A stretch of DNA of 64,000 nt from Arcanobacterium sp. S3PF19 (GTDB lineage Bacteria; Actinomycetota; Actinomycetes; Actinomycetales; Actinomycetaceae): the NCBI RefSeq assembly GCF_000758825.1, contig NZ_JRMX01000015.1:124001-188000 (forward strand), given 5' to 3'. The notes beneath the pieces are model-generated. The model ran no database searches. It was given only the letters and a program-made list of their open reading frames with translations, and was not told where the DNA came from. Positions 1 through 10,166 of this stretch are shown piece after piece. The translations under genes were made by a program, and so were the position numbers. Numbering within the stretch: the stretch's first letter is position 1; each line of letters begins with the position of its first letter.

Positions 1-366
1 CGCGTCCACACCCAGATCCGCCATGAGCAGAGTCTCTTCAAGTTCTTCCCAGTCCTGTGCGCAAAGCTTATCTTTCGCCAAAATTCCCAGCAGAGCCCGG
101 CCAAAAGCGCCGGAAACCGCCAGCCGGGCGCGCAGACGCCGCATTCCGGAAAGCGGGGGCTGCGTACCCTGCGCAGCGGCAGACGTCTCCGCAGTTTCCC
201 GCAAAGAAGATACCTGCGCCGAAGAAAGATCTTCCGCAGTCTTTTCTTCCCCCGCGCACTGCGCGCCGCGGCGGGAATGCTTCTTTATTGCCAAAACTGC
301 GGCGGCGGCAATGCACAAAACCAACACTGCCCCCAGAACGAGACAAAGAATCAAGGCGGTATTCAT
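1..366 (-). CDS. ftsY: FtsY, signal recognition particle receptor (N-terminal part, cut by window edge)
   Basis: The minus-strand frame opens at an ATG at 366-364 and runs 122 codons in frame off the left edge. It starts with a hydrophobic N-terminal helix (about residues 4-27) followed by KKHSRR and a charged, low-complexity acidic stretch, as in actinobacterial FtsY. It then enters the NG-domain bundle, ending in EELEETLLMADLGVDA, which matches the family's conserved start of the N domain. FtsY is the membrane-associated GTPase that receives ribosome-SRP complexes for cotranslational insertion. A GGAG ribosome site lies about 11 nt upstream. It is the last visible gene of a minus-strand run behind smc, a common actinobacterial order (smc-ftsY). 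The GTPase motifs lie outside the window, so the call rests on the N terminus and on context. Confidence 0.85.
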   Translation of the reverse strand, partial: MNTALILCLVLGAVLVLCIAAAAVLAIKKHSRRGAQCAGEEKTAEDLSSAQVSSLRETAETSAAAQGTQPPLSGMRRLRARLAVSGAFGRALLGILAKDKLCAQDWEELEETLLMADLGVDA

Positions 367-393
367 GTTTTCATTTTCTCCTACGGGAAACAC

Positions 394-427
394 AATTGCC
401 AAAGATTTTGCAAAATCTTTGGCAATT
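394..427. repeat. 34-bp perfect palindrome between ftsY and the small upstream gene
   Basis: The arms AATTGCCAAAGATTTTG and its exact reverse complement abut with no spacer. Neither strand has a U-run after it (minus strand continues TGTGTTTCC), so it is not a classical intrinsic terminator. It lies only 27 bp upstream of the ftsY start codon, so an operator or a processing/attenuation hairpin in the transcript is possible. Confidence 0.7.
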
Positions 428-479
428 TCACTTCATTGCTGTTTCTCCTGCCCGCGCGGGGCACCCGCACGGAAAGGAT

Positions 480-785
480 TCACAGGGCGGTTTCGGAAAA
501 CTTTTTCCGCAGATAGGTCGGAGTCAGATCCGATACGGTCTCGTTGATTTCCTCAAGGGTAAGATAACCCTGCGTGGCGCTCGGAAAAGTCTCAAACATT
601 TTCGTAACCGAAGTCTTGTCGTGTTCGACTTCAAAGCGCGTCTCTTTGAATTCGTTGTTCTTCCATGCGGCAAACGAATCTTCTATCAGCCGGCCCGTTT
701 CGGCCGCTTTCTGCTCACCGAGCAGAACATAAATCACATACCCGGCGAGGGCAATAATCAGGAACGAAAAAATTATAATCCACAC
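480..785 (-). CDS. small membrane-anchored protein of unknown function (101 aa)
   Basis: The frame begins with GTG at 785 and encodes 101 residues. Residues 1-22 form one strongly hydrophobic segment (WIIIFSFLIIALAGYVIYVLL), followed by a charged soluble domain rich in Glu, Lys and Thr. That suggests a single-pass protein with a short cytoplasmic or external domain. I do not recognise the family. It sits between smc (stop at 888) and ftsY on the same strand, so it is probably co-transcribed with them. A GAGGAG sequence lies about 20 nt before the GTG, rather far for a ribosome site, so the start is uncertain; an in-frame stop just upstream excludes a longer version. Being a real gene is inferred from the hydrophobic pattern and the fit into the gap. 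Confidence 0.6.
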   Translation of the reverse strand: MWIIIFSFLIIALAGYVIYVLLGEQKAAETGRLIEDSFAAWKNNEFKETRFEVEHDKTSVTKMFETFPSATQGYLTLEEINETVSDLTPTYLRKKFSETAL

Positions 786-887
786 ATTTCATTTCTAAAC
801 TATTTCTCCTCTCCAGTCACTGCACACGCCGATACTTTTACGTATTTCACATGCTTTATAACGGCTTGATAACAACGAAAGATCGTT

Positions 888-3800
888 TTATAACATTGCC
901 GCTATTTCTTTCAGCCGCTGCGAAACCACACCCGTTACCCCCTGCTCTTTCATCGCCACTCCGTAAAGAGCGTCGGCGATCTCCATCGTCCGCTTCTGAT
1001 GCGTAATCACCAGCAGCTGGGAACGGTTTTGCAGTTCGCGGAAAATATCAAGCAGACGCGACAGATTGACGTCGTCCAAAGCCGCTTCCACCTCGTCCAT
1101 CACATAGAAAGGCGAAGGGCGGGCCTTAAAAATAGCCACCAGAAACGCAATCGCGGTCAGGGAACGCTCCCCGCCGGAAAGCAGAGACAGACGCCTGACG
1201 CGTTTCCCGGGAGGCCGGGCCTCAATTTCCACCCCCGTAGTCAGCGCGGACTGCGGTTCGGTAAATACCAGCTGCCCTTTTCCGCCGGGGAAAAGACGGG
1301 AAAAAATATCTTTGAATTCCCTTGCCACATCCGCCAGTGCGGTGCGCATTATTTCCTCTACACGGGCATCGACGTCTTTCACGATTTTTTGCAGATCGGC
1401 CCGTGAAGCGTGCAGATCCTGCAGCTGCCCGGTGAGATACTTCAGGCGTTCCTCCAAAGCAGCGTGCTCTTCCAAAGCCAGAGGATTTATCTTTCCCAGA
1501 CGGGCCAGGGCGCGCGTCGCCTGTTCCAGACGTTTTTCCTGCTGTTCGCGCACAAAAGGCATTTCTCCGCCTTCCGGGGTGGGGACCGGCAGATGGGGTC
1601 CGAATTCCTCGATCAGCACCCCGGCGTCCATTCCCGTATCTTCTGCGGCTTTGGACGCAAGCTGCCCGCACTGCTCCCGAAGCCGGGCCAAAACCAATTC
1701 GCGCGCGTGGGCCTTTTCTTCCAGCTCACGGATCTGCTGCAAGAGCCCGTCCACGAGTCTGCGGGCACAGGCCAGTTCCTTCTCCCGCCGGGCACGCTGT
1801 TCTTCGGCCTCCTTTTGCCGCAGTTCCGTCTGCAGCAAAATCTCTTTTGCCCGGGCCAGCGCCCGATCGGCGTCTTTCCCGATCCGCTGCGCGGTCAAAG
1901 ACGCCTGCGCCCGGCGCTGCGCGGCGCGCTGCTCGGCGGCAATACGTTCCTGCACGGACTGTGCCGTGCGCTCAAGGGCATCGGCTTTTCCTGCCTGTGC
2001 ACGCAGACGTTCTTCGCGTGTGCGCAGGGCCAGGCGCGCCTGCGTTTCCGCGCCGCGCGCAGCCACGGCAGTTTTGTGCGCTTCGGCGCGGCTGTGCTCA
2101 AACTCCGCTATCCGATTCGGAATATCTGCGCAAGTGCCCTCCGAAAGTTCTTTTTCCCGGAGAAGTTCGTCCCGCTGTGCGCGCAGAGACTCCAGATCGT
2201 CCCTTATTTTCTGCCCGCGGGCGGCGCTGCGCGCAAGTTCTTCCTCCACTGCGCGCAGAGACTGACGCAGCACTCCCAACTGCGCACCCGCCGCGCCGAG
2301 CTGTGCGTCGCGGGCATTGAGACGTGCCGCCAGAGCCGCGGATTTTTCTTCCGCGCGGGAAAGACGCTCCGCGGCGGCGGACAGTTCCCCGCGCAGACGC
2401 TGCGCCTGCCTCTGCGCGTCCTCCGTATGCCCAAATGCTTCCGCACAGAGCGCCGCCCGGGCAAGAACGGCCGTGTAATCGGTCTGCCCGCCGCGCACAT
2501 GATACGGGGTGAGTACGTCGCCCGCGGGAGTGGCAACACGCTGCGCACCCTGTTTGAGCAGGGCTTCGGCAACTGCCAGATCGGCGGCCAGAATCGTGCC
2601 GTCCAGGATCATTCTTACCGTCCGGGCCGCACTTCCCTCTCCCTGCACGGCTTCGGCCGCCAATATCGCCTGCGTTTTGCCGAAACCCGAGTGTTTCAGC
2701 ACTGCCGCGCCCGCGCGCCGGCCGGCAGACTCTTCCGGCTGACCTTCCGCCGGGTTTTTGGGTTTGCCGACCAGAATTTCCACACGTCCGGCACCTCCGC
2801 TGCGCGCGGCCCGCAGCACGTCAACGGCATCTTCCGCCGATCCGCCCACAATTGCGCAGGCGGCTGCCGGAAGTGCGGCCTCGATACCGGCTTCCCAGCC
2901 GGGCATAATTTTGATCGCGTCGCGGACCAGACCTTTAATCCCCTGTTTGTATTCGGCAAGGACCCACGCCGAAGCGTCCTGCGGCTCAAGCGACATTTTC
3001 AGCGTTTCGGCTTTTGTTTCCCACTGCACCGCCGCAGTCTGTGCGGCGGAAAAATCCCGGCGCAGCTTTTCCGCGGCGTCTTTTGCATCCTGCAGCTCCC
3101 GTGCGGCCTGTTCGTGTGCGGAGGAAAGAGTGTCGTCCCCGTCCGTATGCGCAACAATTTCCTGTTCCAGCCGCGCCGCCCGGCCGGCGGCCTCTTTTTT
3201 CCGCTCCTGCGCTGCCTGCGCGGCATTTTTTACGCGTTCAAGCTCCTCGCTCAGGGCCTCGATACGCGACTTTACCGCTTCCGTTCTGCCCGCTATCGCG
3301 GCTTCCGTTTCTTTTTTGTCCGACAGTGCCCGGTTCAGCGAAGAGAGCCGCGTCTGTATCCCGCGTTCGTCCTCTTCGGCACGTTCGCGGCGGGCAACTG
3401 CCGCCTGCAGCGCGTCGCGGGCGGCATCCACTTCCCGTGTCAGTTCTTCTTCCCGTTCCCGCGCCCGGGCGGCACGCTCGCGGATCTGCGCCGGAGATTC
3501 GCCCCGCTGCCCATTTGGACCGGGAACTGAAAGCGAGCGCCCGCGCTCCCCGGCAAGCTCGCCCAAAGCACGGAATCTTTCCGTCAGTGAGACGAGACGC
3601 TGCCGGGACTCCGTGAGGAGAAAAAGATTCGGGCCGGCGTGATCCGCTTCTGCCTGCAGTTCTTCCACAGACGCACGTGCCCGGGCGATCTGCGTATCCA
3701 ATTCTTCCTGCCGCGCCCGCAGATCCTGCCCGTCGGATTCCTGCCCGGCAAGACGAGCCTGCGCACGGGCAAGATCGTCGGCAAGCAGCCGCGCCCGGGC

Positions 3801-4472
3801 GTCAAATACCGTGCGCTGAATCGTCTCCGCCCTGCGTGCGGTTTGAGCCTGCCGCGCCAAAGGACCCAGCTGCCGGCGCAGTTCGGCGGTAAGGTCTTCG
3901 ATCCGCGTCAGGTTCGACTGCATTGATTCGAGCTTGCGCAGGGCCTTGTCTTTCCGCTGCCGGTGTTTTATCACCCCTGCCGCTTCTTCAATGAATCCGC
4001 GCCGCTCCTGCGCCGAAGCCGTAAGAACCCCGTCCAGTTTTCCCTGCCCGACAATCACGTGCATTTCCCTGCCCATTCCGGTGTCGGAGAGCAGCTCCTG
4101 GATATCGAGCAGACGGCACGCCGTACCGTTGATGGCGTATTCGGAGCCGCCCGAACGGAAAAGCGTTCGCGTAACGGTTACTTCCGAATACTCGATGGGA
4201 AGGACGCCGTCGGTATTGTCGATCGTCAGGGAAACCTCGGCGCGCCCCAAAGCAGGGCGTTTTGCCGTGCCGGCGAAAATCACATCAGCCATCTGCCCGC
4301 CGCGAAGGTTCTTTGCCCCCTGTTCGCCCATCACCCACGCCAGAGCGTCGACCACATTCGATTTTCCGGACCCGTTCGGCCCGACCACGCAGTTGATCCC
4401 CGGTTCAAATTTCAGCACGGTGGACGCCGCAAACGACTTAAACCCGCGTAAAACCAATGTTTTCAGATGCAC
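888..4472 (-). CDS. smc: SMC chromosome segregation ATPase
   Basis: The product is 1194 aa, the normal length for bacterial SMC. Residues 31-38 carry the Walker A motif GPNGSGKS inside the N-terminal head. A long coiled coil rich in Arg/Glu/Ala follows (about 170-500), then a hinge (about 505-660, with GIKGLVRD near its start), then the returning coiled coil. The C-terminal head has the ABC signature LSGGERSLTA (from 1098) and Walker B with FYVMDEVEAALDD (about 1122-1134). SMC dimers with ScpA/ScpB organise newly replicated origins. The start is GTG at 4472, with AGGAAA about 11 nt upstream; MHLKTLVLRGFKSF is the usual N terminus. It lies 50 bp after ndk and leads into the small membrane gene and ftsY. 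On the opposite strand a long open frame exists only as a shadow of the GC-rich coding sequence. Confidence 0.97.
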   Translation of the reverse strand: MHLKTLVLRGFKSFAASTVLKFEPGINCVVGPNGSGKSNVVDALAWVMGEQGAKNLRGGQMADVIFAGTAKRPALGRAEVSLTIDNTDGVLPIEYSEVTVTRTLFRSGGSEYAINGTACRLLDIQELLSDTGMGREMHVIVGQGKLDGVLTASAQERRGFIEEAAGVIKHRQRKDKALRKLESMQSNLTRIEDLTAELRRQLGPLARQAQTARRAETIQRTVFDARARLLADDLARAQARLAGQESDGQDLRARQEELDTQIARARASVEELQAEADHAGPNLFLLTESRQRLVSLTERFRALGELAGERGRSLSVPGPNGQRGESPAQIRERAARAREREEELTREVDAARDALQAAVARRERAEEDERGIQTRLSSLNRALSDKKETEAAIAGRTEAVKSRIEALSEELERVKNAAQAAQERKKEAAGRAARLEQEIVAHTDGDDTLSSAHEQAARELQDAKDAAEKLRRDFSAAQTAAVQWETKAETLKMSLEPQDASAWVLAEYKQGIKGLVRDAIKIMPGWEAGIEAALPAAACAIVGGSAEDAVDVLRAARSGGAGRVEILVGKPKNPAEGQPEESAGRRAGAAVLKHSGFGKTQAILAAEAVQGEGSAARTVRMILDGTILAADLAVAEALLKQGAQRVATPAGDVLTPYHVRGGQTDYTAVLARAALCAEAFGHTEDAQRQAQRLRGELSAAAERLSRAEEKSAALAARLNARDAQLGAAGAQLGVLRQSLRAVEEELARSAARGQKIRDDLESLRAQRDELLREKELSEGTCADIPNRIAEFEHSRAEAHKTAVAARGAETQARLALRTREERLRAQAGKADALERTAQSVQERIAAEQRAAQRRAQASLTAQRIGKDADRALARAKEILLQTELRQKEAEEQRARREKELACARRLVDGLLQQIRELEEKAHARELVLARLREQCGQLASKAAEDTGMDAGVLIEEFGPHLPVPTPEGGEMPFVREQQEKRLEQATRALARLGKINPLALEEHAALEERLKYLTGQLQDLHASRADLQKIVKDVDARVEEIMRTALADVAREFKDIFSRLFPGGKGQLVFTEPQSALTTGVEIEARPPGKRVRRLSLLSGGERSLTAIAFLVAIFKARPSPFYVMDEVEAALDDVNLSRLLDIFRELQNRSQLLVITHQKRTMEIADALYGVAMKEQGVTGVVSQRLKEIAAML

Positions 4473-4522
4473 TGACGATTCGTTTCCTGTCTGTGTTTTT
4501 TAAAATGCCGGCCGGCGGCGTT

Positions 4523-4939
4523 TTACTCGTCTCCGAACCAGATTGAGATTTCCCGCCGCGCAGCCTGCGGGGAATCGGAAGAATGAACGAGATTAAACAC
4601 GCCGTTTTCCCATGACCTGCCCAAATCTCCCCGGATTGTGCCCGGTGCGGCCTCGGTCGGATCCGTCGCCCCGCAAAGTGTGCGCACTGCCTGTACCACG
4701 CGGTCGCCCGCAATAATCGCCGCAACAATAATTCCCGACTTCATATACTCCGCCATTCCGGGATAGAACGGCTTTTCCACGTGTTCGGCATAATGCCGCG
4801 CGAGCAGTTCGTCCGTTGCCCGCACTGTTTTCAGTGCCTGAACCGTGTATCCCTTCGCCTCGAACCGGCGCAGGATCTCACCGATGAGACCGCGCTGCAC
4901 ACCGTCGGGTTTTACCAAAATCAACGTCTGTTCACCCAT
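4523..4939 (-). CDS. ndk: nucleoside diphosphate kinase
   Basis: Starting at ATG 4939 the product is 138 aa, the family length. The frame stays open further upstream, but that part has no NDK homology and begins within non-conserved sequence, so MGEQTLILVKPDGV is taken as the N terminus. The active-site histidine that carries the phosphate is H119 in NLVHSSDS, and the nucleotide-binding K10/PDG and the RGD segment (about 103-105) are present. The enzyme transfers the gamma phosphate from ATP to other (d)NDPs in the cytosol. No strong ribosome site is visible. It follows folC in the ileS-folC-ndk order typical of actinobacteria; the small DUF4233 gene often found between folC and ndk is missing here, leaving a 172-bp gap without a gene. 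Confidence 0.95.
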   Translation of the reverse strand: MGEQTLILVKPDGVQRGLIGEILRRFEAKGYTVQALKTVRATDELLARHYAEHVEKPFYPGMAEYMKSGIIVAAIIAGDRVVQAVRTLCGATDPTEAAPGTIRGDLGRSWENGVFNLVHSSDSPQAARREISIWFGDE

Positions 4940-5111
4940 GTGTCCATCATAGCGAAAACAGCTGCCGAAGGGCGAGCGGTTAGGCGTTTCGTCCCTGCGG
5001 CGGGACGGAAAGCACGATCCGTCCCGCATTTTCTCCCGCACGGGAAAGCGGCATTTCGGGCAGCGGATCTGCCGCTGCCCCTGCCGCACCCGCCGGCGGG
5101 CGAACGCAAGA

Positions 5112-6614
5112 CTACTGCGAATCGGGACGGTAGGCACCCAACAGATCGCGGGCCGCGCCGGCAAGCTGAATAGAGCCGATCACCACCACACTCGCGGGCG
5201 AAACCGCCTGCGGATCCGCCGTTTCCGCCAAATCCGCGGCACGGGAAATCGCATTGCCCAAATCCGGCTCCGTAAATACGCGCTCCGCTCCGAAAATCCC
5301 CGCTGCGGTTTGCGCCAGATCATCCGCATCCGCGGCCCGCTCCCCGTCCATCTGCGTCACCACAACAGCCGCAAACGCCGGTTCAAGAACCGTGAGCACA
5401 CCCTCAATATCCTTATCCGCCATCGCGGAAAACACCGCCACACGCGGACCGGGAAAACTTTCTTCCAGCACGTCCACGCTGACTTTCGCTCCCGCCGGAT
5501 TGTGTGCGGCATCCACCAGTATCAAAGGCGAACTTTTAACAATCTCCATTCTTCCCGGGGAAGAAGTCGCCATCCAGGCATGCTCTGCCACATCGCCGGA
5601 AAGCGCGCCGCCGCCGAAAAAGGCTTCCGTGGCCATCAGCGCCGCCGCTGCGTTCTCCGCCTGATATGCGCCGAACATCGCCAGCGGAATATCACGGTAG
5701 ACAGCCGCCGGCGTACGCACGGTCAGCAGCTGCCCTCCCACCGCCGGTTCCCGGTGCTCCACGGAAAAATCACGTCCGGCAAGATAAAGCATCGCTTTTT
5801 GCTCTTTTGCCCAGGCAACGGCCATCTCCGTCACCTCCGGTACCTGCCGGGCGCAGACCAGCGTCTTGCCCGGATGCAAAATTCCCAGCTTTTCCGCGGC
5901 AATTTCCTCCACGGTCGATCCCAGCCACTGCTGATGGTCCAGAGCTACCGGCATCAGCATCGCCACATCGGCCTGCAGCACATTCGTTGCGTCCCATCTG
6001 CCGCCCATGCCGACTTCCACAACGGCAACATCAATCGGCCGCATGGCAAATGCCGAATAGGCCATCACCGTAAATACCTCAAAAAACGAAAGACGGGAAC
6101 CCCCTTCCGCCACGGAACGCTCATCAACCAGTTCTATCGCCCGGCGCACGTCTTCCCAGGTATCAACGAACTCAGCCGGGGAAATTGCCTGCCCGTCAAG
6201 CACAATCCGTTCGCGCACGCTGTGCAGATGCGGCGAAGTAAACCGACCCGTGCGCAGACCGCGCTCGCGCAGCAGAGCTTCCGTCATCCGCGCGGTGGAC
6301 GTTTTTCCGTTTGTGCCCGTAATGTGAATTGTGCGGAAGGTATCCTGCGGACGCCCCAGCAGATCCAGGCATGCCTCCACCCTTTCGGTTGAAGGCTGCA
6401 CTTTATGCTCGGGCGCACGCCGGATAATTTCACGGTATATCTCTTCTACCTGTGATTCCAAAGCCAGATCGTTAATCGGTGCCGCGGAGGGATCCGCGGC
6501 GTGCATGACGTCCTCAAGCACGCTCGGATCCGGCCCGACAATCAGACCCGAACCGAGCAGCGCCCTGAGCGCCGCCAGGTCCGCATCCGGCTCGGAGTCA
6601 TGCGATTTATTCAC
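5112..6614 (-). CDS. folC: bifunctional dihydrofolate synthase/folylpolyglutamate synthase
   Basis: The 500-residue Mur-ligase family protein has the ATP-binding loop [11 protein letters not shown] (P-loop about 98-107), the folate-loop region with [17 protein letters not shown] (about 121-137), the [10 protein letters not shown] metal/ATP segment (about 202-211) and a C-terminal ligase domain with VDAAHNPAG. It adds glutamate to dihydropteroate and further glutamates to tetrahydrofolate. The N terminus is about 55 residues longer than in E. coli FolC, as often seen in actinobacteria. Its ATG overlaps the stop codon of ileS by 4 nt (ATGA), so translation is probably coupled to ileS and the gene shares the T-box-controlled transcript. 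Confidence 0.95.
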   Translation of the reverse strand: MNKSHDSEPDADLAALRALLGSGLIVGPDPSVLEDVMHAADPSAAPINDLALESQVEEIYREIIRRAPEHKVQPSTERVEACLDLLGRPQDTFRTIHITGTNGKTSTARMTEALLRERGLRTGRFTSPHLHSVRERIVLDGQAISPAEFVDTWEDVRRAIELVDERSVAEGGSRLSFFEVFTVMAYSAFAMRPIDVAVVEVGMGGRWDATNVLQADVAMLMPVALDHQQWLGSTVEEIAAEKLGILHPGKTLVCARQVPEVTEMAVAWAKEQKAMLYLAGRDFSVEHREPAVGGQLLTVRTPAAVYRDIPLAMFGAYQAENAAAALMATEAFFGGGALSGDVAEHAWMATSSPGRMEIVKSSPLILVDAAHNPAGAKVSVDVLEESFPGPRVAVFSAMADKDIEGVLTVLEPAFAAVVVTQMDGERAADADDLAQTAAGIFGAERVFTEPDLGNAISRAADLAETADPQAVSPASVVVIGSIQLAGAARDLLGAYRPDSQ

Positions 6615-9600
6615 GCAAGAGCCTCCACTTTCACAGTGATCTGCGCGGCGCCGCCGCTCACATCGGCCTGCAGAGCCAGCGTTTCTGCTTTGATCATCTC
6701 CAGATTTGCCCGTACCGCCTCCACTTTGTCGTCCGGCACCTGCAGCTGCAGACGGATTCTGTCGGCAACATGCAAACCGTCGGCTTTACGCCGGTCCTGC
6801 ACCGCACGGATCACGTCACGCGCGTAGCCTTCCGCCTCCAGCTGCGGAGTCAGAACCGTATCGAGAACCACGAAACTTCCCGAGTTCAGCACGGCAGCCA
6901 CGGAACCCGCCTCTGCCCTGACCACAGTGGCCAGTTCGTACTGATGCGGAAGAAGCACGGTCGGCGGATCGATCAGCATCTTCACGCCGCCTTCAACCGG
7001 TTCCCACTGTCCGGCTTTTGCCGCCTTAAACAGCGCAGAGGTAAGTTTGCGCACCGAGGGATCCAGCTCGCGCGGAAGCACTGTGAGCTCCCGGCTGATT
7101 TCCAGACCGGACTGCCGGGCAGAGAGAATCTTCACCTCTTTCACGTTCACTTCCGTGGCAATGAGCTGTGCAAACGGACGCAAATCCTGTTCGGTGACGA
7201 TTGAAAGGCTCCGCAGCGGCTGACGCACGCGCAGTCTATTGGCTTTCCGCAAAGCATGCGCGTTGGACACCACGTCACGTACCTCATCCATCACCGTTAC
7301 CAGATCCTGCGCTCCGGGAAGCTGCGGCAATTCCGGCCAGTCGGTAAGGTGCACGGAGCGTCCGCCCGTCAGGCCGCGCCAGATTTCCTCGGAAATCATC
7401 GGCAGCAGCGGCGCAACAACCCGGCACAGCGTCTCCAGTGCGGTATAGAGAGTATCGAACGCGGCACGGTCCTCGTTCCAGAAACGGTCTCTGGAGGTAC
7501 GCACATACCAGTTGGTAAGCAGATCCAGATAATCCCGCACAGCCTGCGCCGCCGAGGGGATGTCCAGACCGACAAAATAATCCCGCACGGTATCCGCCAG
7601 TTTCCCGGTGCGGGCAAGCAGATATCTGTCCATCACATCAAGACGCCCGGAGGCGGCCGGATCCGTCAGATCAAGCTTTTGCGCCAGATAGCCTTTTCCG
7701 CCGTCCACGGTTGCGGCATACAGGGCGAAGAAGTAATAGGAATTCCAGATCGGCAGAATCACGTGCCGGACCGCTTCGCGGATTCCCTCTTCGTTCACCA
7801 CCAGATTTCCCCCGCGCAGCACAGGCGAGCTCATCAGCATCCAGCGCACGGCATCGGATCCGTACAGGTTGTACATATCCATCGGATCGGGATAGTTGCG
7901 CAGCGACTTCGACGCCTTGCGCCCGTCGTTGCCCAGCACGATTCCGTGGGAAATGCAGGAAGTAAAGGCAGGCTTGTCGAACAGGGCCGTGGCAAGCACG
8001 TGCATCACATAAAACCATCCGCGCGTCTGGCCGATGTATTCAACGATGAAATCGCCCGGGAAATGATTTTCAAACCAATCCTCGTTTTCAAACGGGTAAT
8101 GTTTCTGTGCCCAGCTCATCGAACCGGAATCGAACCAGACGTCGAGAATGTCGTCGATCCGGCGCATGGTCGATTTGCCTGTCGGATCGTCCGGGTTCGG
8201 CCGGGTCAGTTCGTCAATAAAGGGACGGTGCAGATTCGGCTTTCCCTCGCGGTCCAGCGGCAGACGTCCAAAATCGCGTTCCAGCTCGGCAAACGAACCG
8301 TATACGTCAATTCGCGGATACTCGGGATTATCCGACTTCCACACCGGAATCGGCGTTCCCCAGTAGCGGTTGCGCGAAATCGACCAGTCGCGTGCGCCTT
8401 CCAGCCAGTTGCCGAAAATTCCGTCCTTGATGTGTTCCGGCATCCAGGTGATCTGCCGGTTGAGTTCGACCATTCGGTCACGGAACTGCGTAACCGCCAC
8501 GAACCACGAGGTAACGGGCTTGTAAATCAGCGGTTTGCGGCAGCGCCAGCAATGCGGATAGGAGTGCACGTGCGACTGCTCGCGGACCAGAACGGATCTG
8601 TGCGCGGGTTCGATGCGCGCCAGAGGGCCCGTGCCGTCGCGCAGATCGTTTATAATCGGACGGTTCGCGTCAAAGACCTGCATCCCGGCATAATCCGAAA
8701 TCCGGCTGAAGAACTTCGCCCCGTCGTCCACCGTTTCGATCACTTTAATGTCGGCTTTTGCCAGCACATCCATATCTTCTTCGCCGTAGGGTGCGATATG
8801 CACCAAACCGGTGCCGTCTTCCGTGGAAACGTATTCGGCGGCAACAATCTGCCAGGCGTTCTTCCCGGGGGCATCTTCTTCCCGGCTGTAGTAGTCATAA
8901 ATCGGATAATAGAACTTCCCCGCAAGGTCACGGCCTTTGCAGCGCGCCACCACATTCGGCGTTTCGCCCAGTTCTTTGGCGTAGGCCGCCACGCGGGATT
9001 CGGCAATCAGCACTTTCTCCCCCGCCAGCGGACCGTCTTCGGGCATTACCGTCAGATAATCGATATCCGGGCCCACGGCAATAGCCAGGTTGGACGGGAG
9101 CGTCCACGGCGTGGTTGTCCAGATCAGCGCCAGCTCCCCGGTTTCCGTGCGCAGCCCGACGGTAACGGTCTGATCCTGGCGGTCCTGGTAGACGTCGTCA
9201 TCCATTTTCAGTTCGTGGTTGGACAGCGGAGTTTCGTCATTCCAGCAGTAGGGCAGCACCCGGTAGCCTTCGTACACGAGACCCTTGTCGTACAGACGCT
9301 TAAACCCCCAGATCACCGATTCCATGAATGTGGGATCGAGAGTTTTGTATCCGCCGTCGAAATTAACCCATCTTGCCTGTCTGGTAACGTATTCTTTCCA
9401 TTCCCCCGCATAGGTCATCACCGAGGAACGGCAGGCGTCGTTGAATGCCTCGATTCCGTATTTGCTCTCGATTTCGGATTTGTCCTCGATGCCGAGAATC
9501 CTCTCTGCTTCGAGTTCCGCGGGCAGGCCGTGCGTATCCCAGCCGAAATCGCGTTCCACCTTATGCCCCAGCTGTGTCTGGAACCTGGCCACAAGATCCT

Positions 9601-9835
9601 TCACATACCCGGTGAGCAGGTGTCCGTAGTGGGGAAGACCGTTTGCGAACGGCGGACCGTCGTAAAAGACAAATTCATTGGAGCCTTTTTCGCCCGTTTC
9701 GCGGTTGTCTACCGAAGCCTGAAAAGTTCCGTCTTTTTCCCAGTAGGCGAGCACTTCCTCTTCCAGATGGGGAAGATCTACGGACGCAGCCACATCCTCT
9801 GCCCGATGTAGGGGATATTTCTTCTGTTCGCTCAA
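6611..9835 (-). CDS. ileS: isoleucyl-tRNA synthetase, type 2 (eukaryote-like)
   Basis: At 1074 aa this is a class I synthetase of the longer type 2 group. The HIGH-equivalent is HYGH (69-72) in [14 protein letters not shown], and [10 protein letters not shown] is the type 2 form of the motif that reads GWDCHGLP in type 1 enzymes. The CP1 editing domain follows (about 190-400, including [10 protein letters not shown]). The KMSKS position reads KASKS (640-644), an unusual Met-to-Ala change in the second residue. The anticodon-binding domain is C-terminal. The start is TTG at 9835, preceded 5 nt away by GAGGAG, which is itself part of the T-box expression platform. Type 2 enzymes are generally less sensitive to mupirocin (family knowledge, not tested here). 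folC overlaps its stop. Confidence 0.97.
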   Translation of the reverse strand: MSEQKKYPLHRAEDVAASVDLPHLEEEVLAYWEKDGTFQASVDNRETGEKGSNEFVFYDGPPFANGLPHYGHLLTGYVKDLVARFQTQLGHKVERDFGWDTHGLPAELEAERILGIEDKSEIESKYGIEAFNDACRSSVMTYAGEWKEYVTRQARWVNFDGGYKTLDPTFMESVIWGFKRLYDKGLVYEGYRVLPYCWNDETPLSNHELKMDDDVYQDRQDQTVTVGLRTETGELALIWTTTPWTLPSNLAIAVGPDIDYLTVMPEDGPLAGEKVLIAESRVAAYAKELGETPNVVARCKGRDLAGKFYYPIYDYYSREEDAPGKNAWQIVAAEYVSTEDGTGLVHIAPYGEEDMDVLAKADIKVIETVDDGAKFFSRISDYAGMQVFDANRPIINDLRDGTGPLARIEPAHRSVLVREQSHVHSYPHCWRCRKPLIYKPVTSWFVAVTQFRDRMVELNRQITWMPEHIKDGIFGNWLEGARDWSISRNRYWGTPIPVWKSDNPEYPRIDVYGSFAELERDFGRLPLDREGKPNLHRPFIDELTRPNPDDPTGKSTMRRIDDILDVWFDSGSMSWAQKHYPFENEDWFENHFPGDFIVEYIGQTRGWFYVMHVLATALFDKPAFTSCISHGIVLGNDGRKASKSLRNYPDPMDMYNLYGSDAVRWMLMSSPVLRGGNLVVNEEGIREAVRHVILPIWNSYYFFALYAATVDGGKGYLAQKLDLTDPAASGRLDVMDRYLLARTGKLADTVRDYFVGLDIPSAAQAVRDYLDLLTNWYVRTSRDRFWNEDRAAFDTLYTALETLCRVVAPLLPMISEEIWRGLTGGRSVHLTDWPELPQLPGAQDLVTVMDEVRDVVSNAHALRKANRLRVRQPLRSLSIVTEQDLRPFAQLIATEVNVKEVKILSARQSGLEISRELTVLPRELDPSVRKLTSALFKAAKAGQWEPVEGGVKMLIDPPTVLLPHQYELATVVRAEAGSVAAVLNSGSFVVLDTVLTPQLEAEGYARDVIRAVQDRRKADGLHVADRIRLQLQVPDDKVEAVRANLEMIKAETLALQADVSGGAAQITVKVEALA

Positions 9836-10062
9836 TTTAACTCCTCGATATTGTCCAATCGAGGACGATCAGCGCGTTTGCGCTCACCGCGGTACCACCC
9901 CGCTTGCCCCGGCAGCGCCCGCCACGGCGGACCTGCCGAAACCGCTCATTAACGGATGTTCACGGATCCGACCCGTCGGTTCTACTGACGGCGGATTCCC
10001 GCCGCGTTCTTCCGAAGGCTCCCCGGTGATAGCCGGATCAATGCCGCGTTGGTTTTCAACTG
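9836..10062 (-). promoter_or_regulatory. T-box riboswitch (Ile), translational type
   Basis: Read on the minus strand, the leader contains a very short stem I with CCGG arms around CTATCA. The ATC specifier codon at 10030-10028 decodes Ile. Next comes the conserved GGGGAGCCTTCGGAAGAAC-type sequence, a stem II/III region, and the T-box GCGGGGTGGTACCGCGG at 9903-9887. Just before ileS the hairpin CCTCGAT...ATCGAGGA encloses the GAGGAG ribosome site (9846-9841), so uncharged tRNA-Ile would free it. There is no terminator stem with a U-run, which fits translational control. Ultrashort stem I translational T-boxes upstream of ileS are known in actinobacteria. Confidence 0.93.
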
Positions 10063-10068
10063 TTTTCC

Positions 10069-10097
10069 AATATAGCGAATTAGGATACGTCCGACAA
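10069..10097 (-). promoter_or_regulatory. promoter of the ileS operon
   Basis: On the minus strand TTGTCG (10097-10092) and TATATT (10074-10069) are separated by 17 nt. Transcription would start near 10062, immediately before the T-box stem I. Confidence 0.65.
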
Positions 10098-10166
10098 AAG
10101 AAAACGGTGTGGTCTTAACCATTGAGACATCCTGCCGCCGGCAGCCGGACAGAGCCGCGCGGACGG

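Noticed and set aside
1410-3530. 706-codon open frame on the plus strand opposite smc
   Set aside because: Shadow of GC-rich smc codons; it has a Cys/Phe/Arg-rich, non-protein-like composition and smc is certain on the other strand.
7256-9811. 851-codon plus-strand frame opposite ileS
   Set aside because: Antisense shadow of ileS with no ribosome site or recognisable domains.
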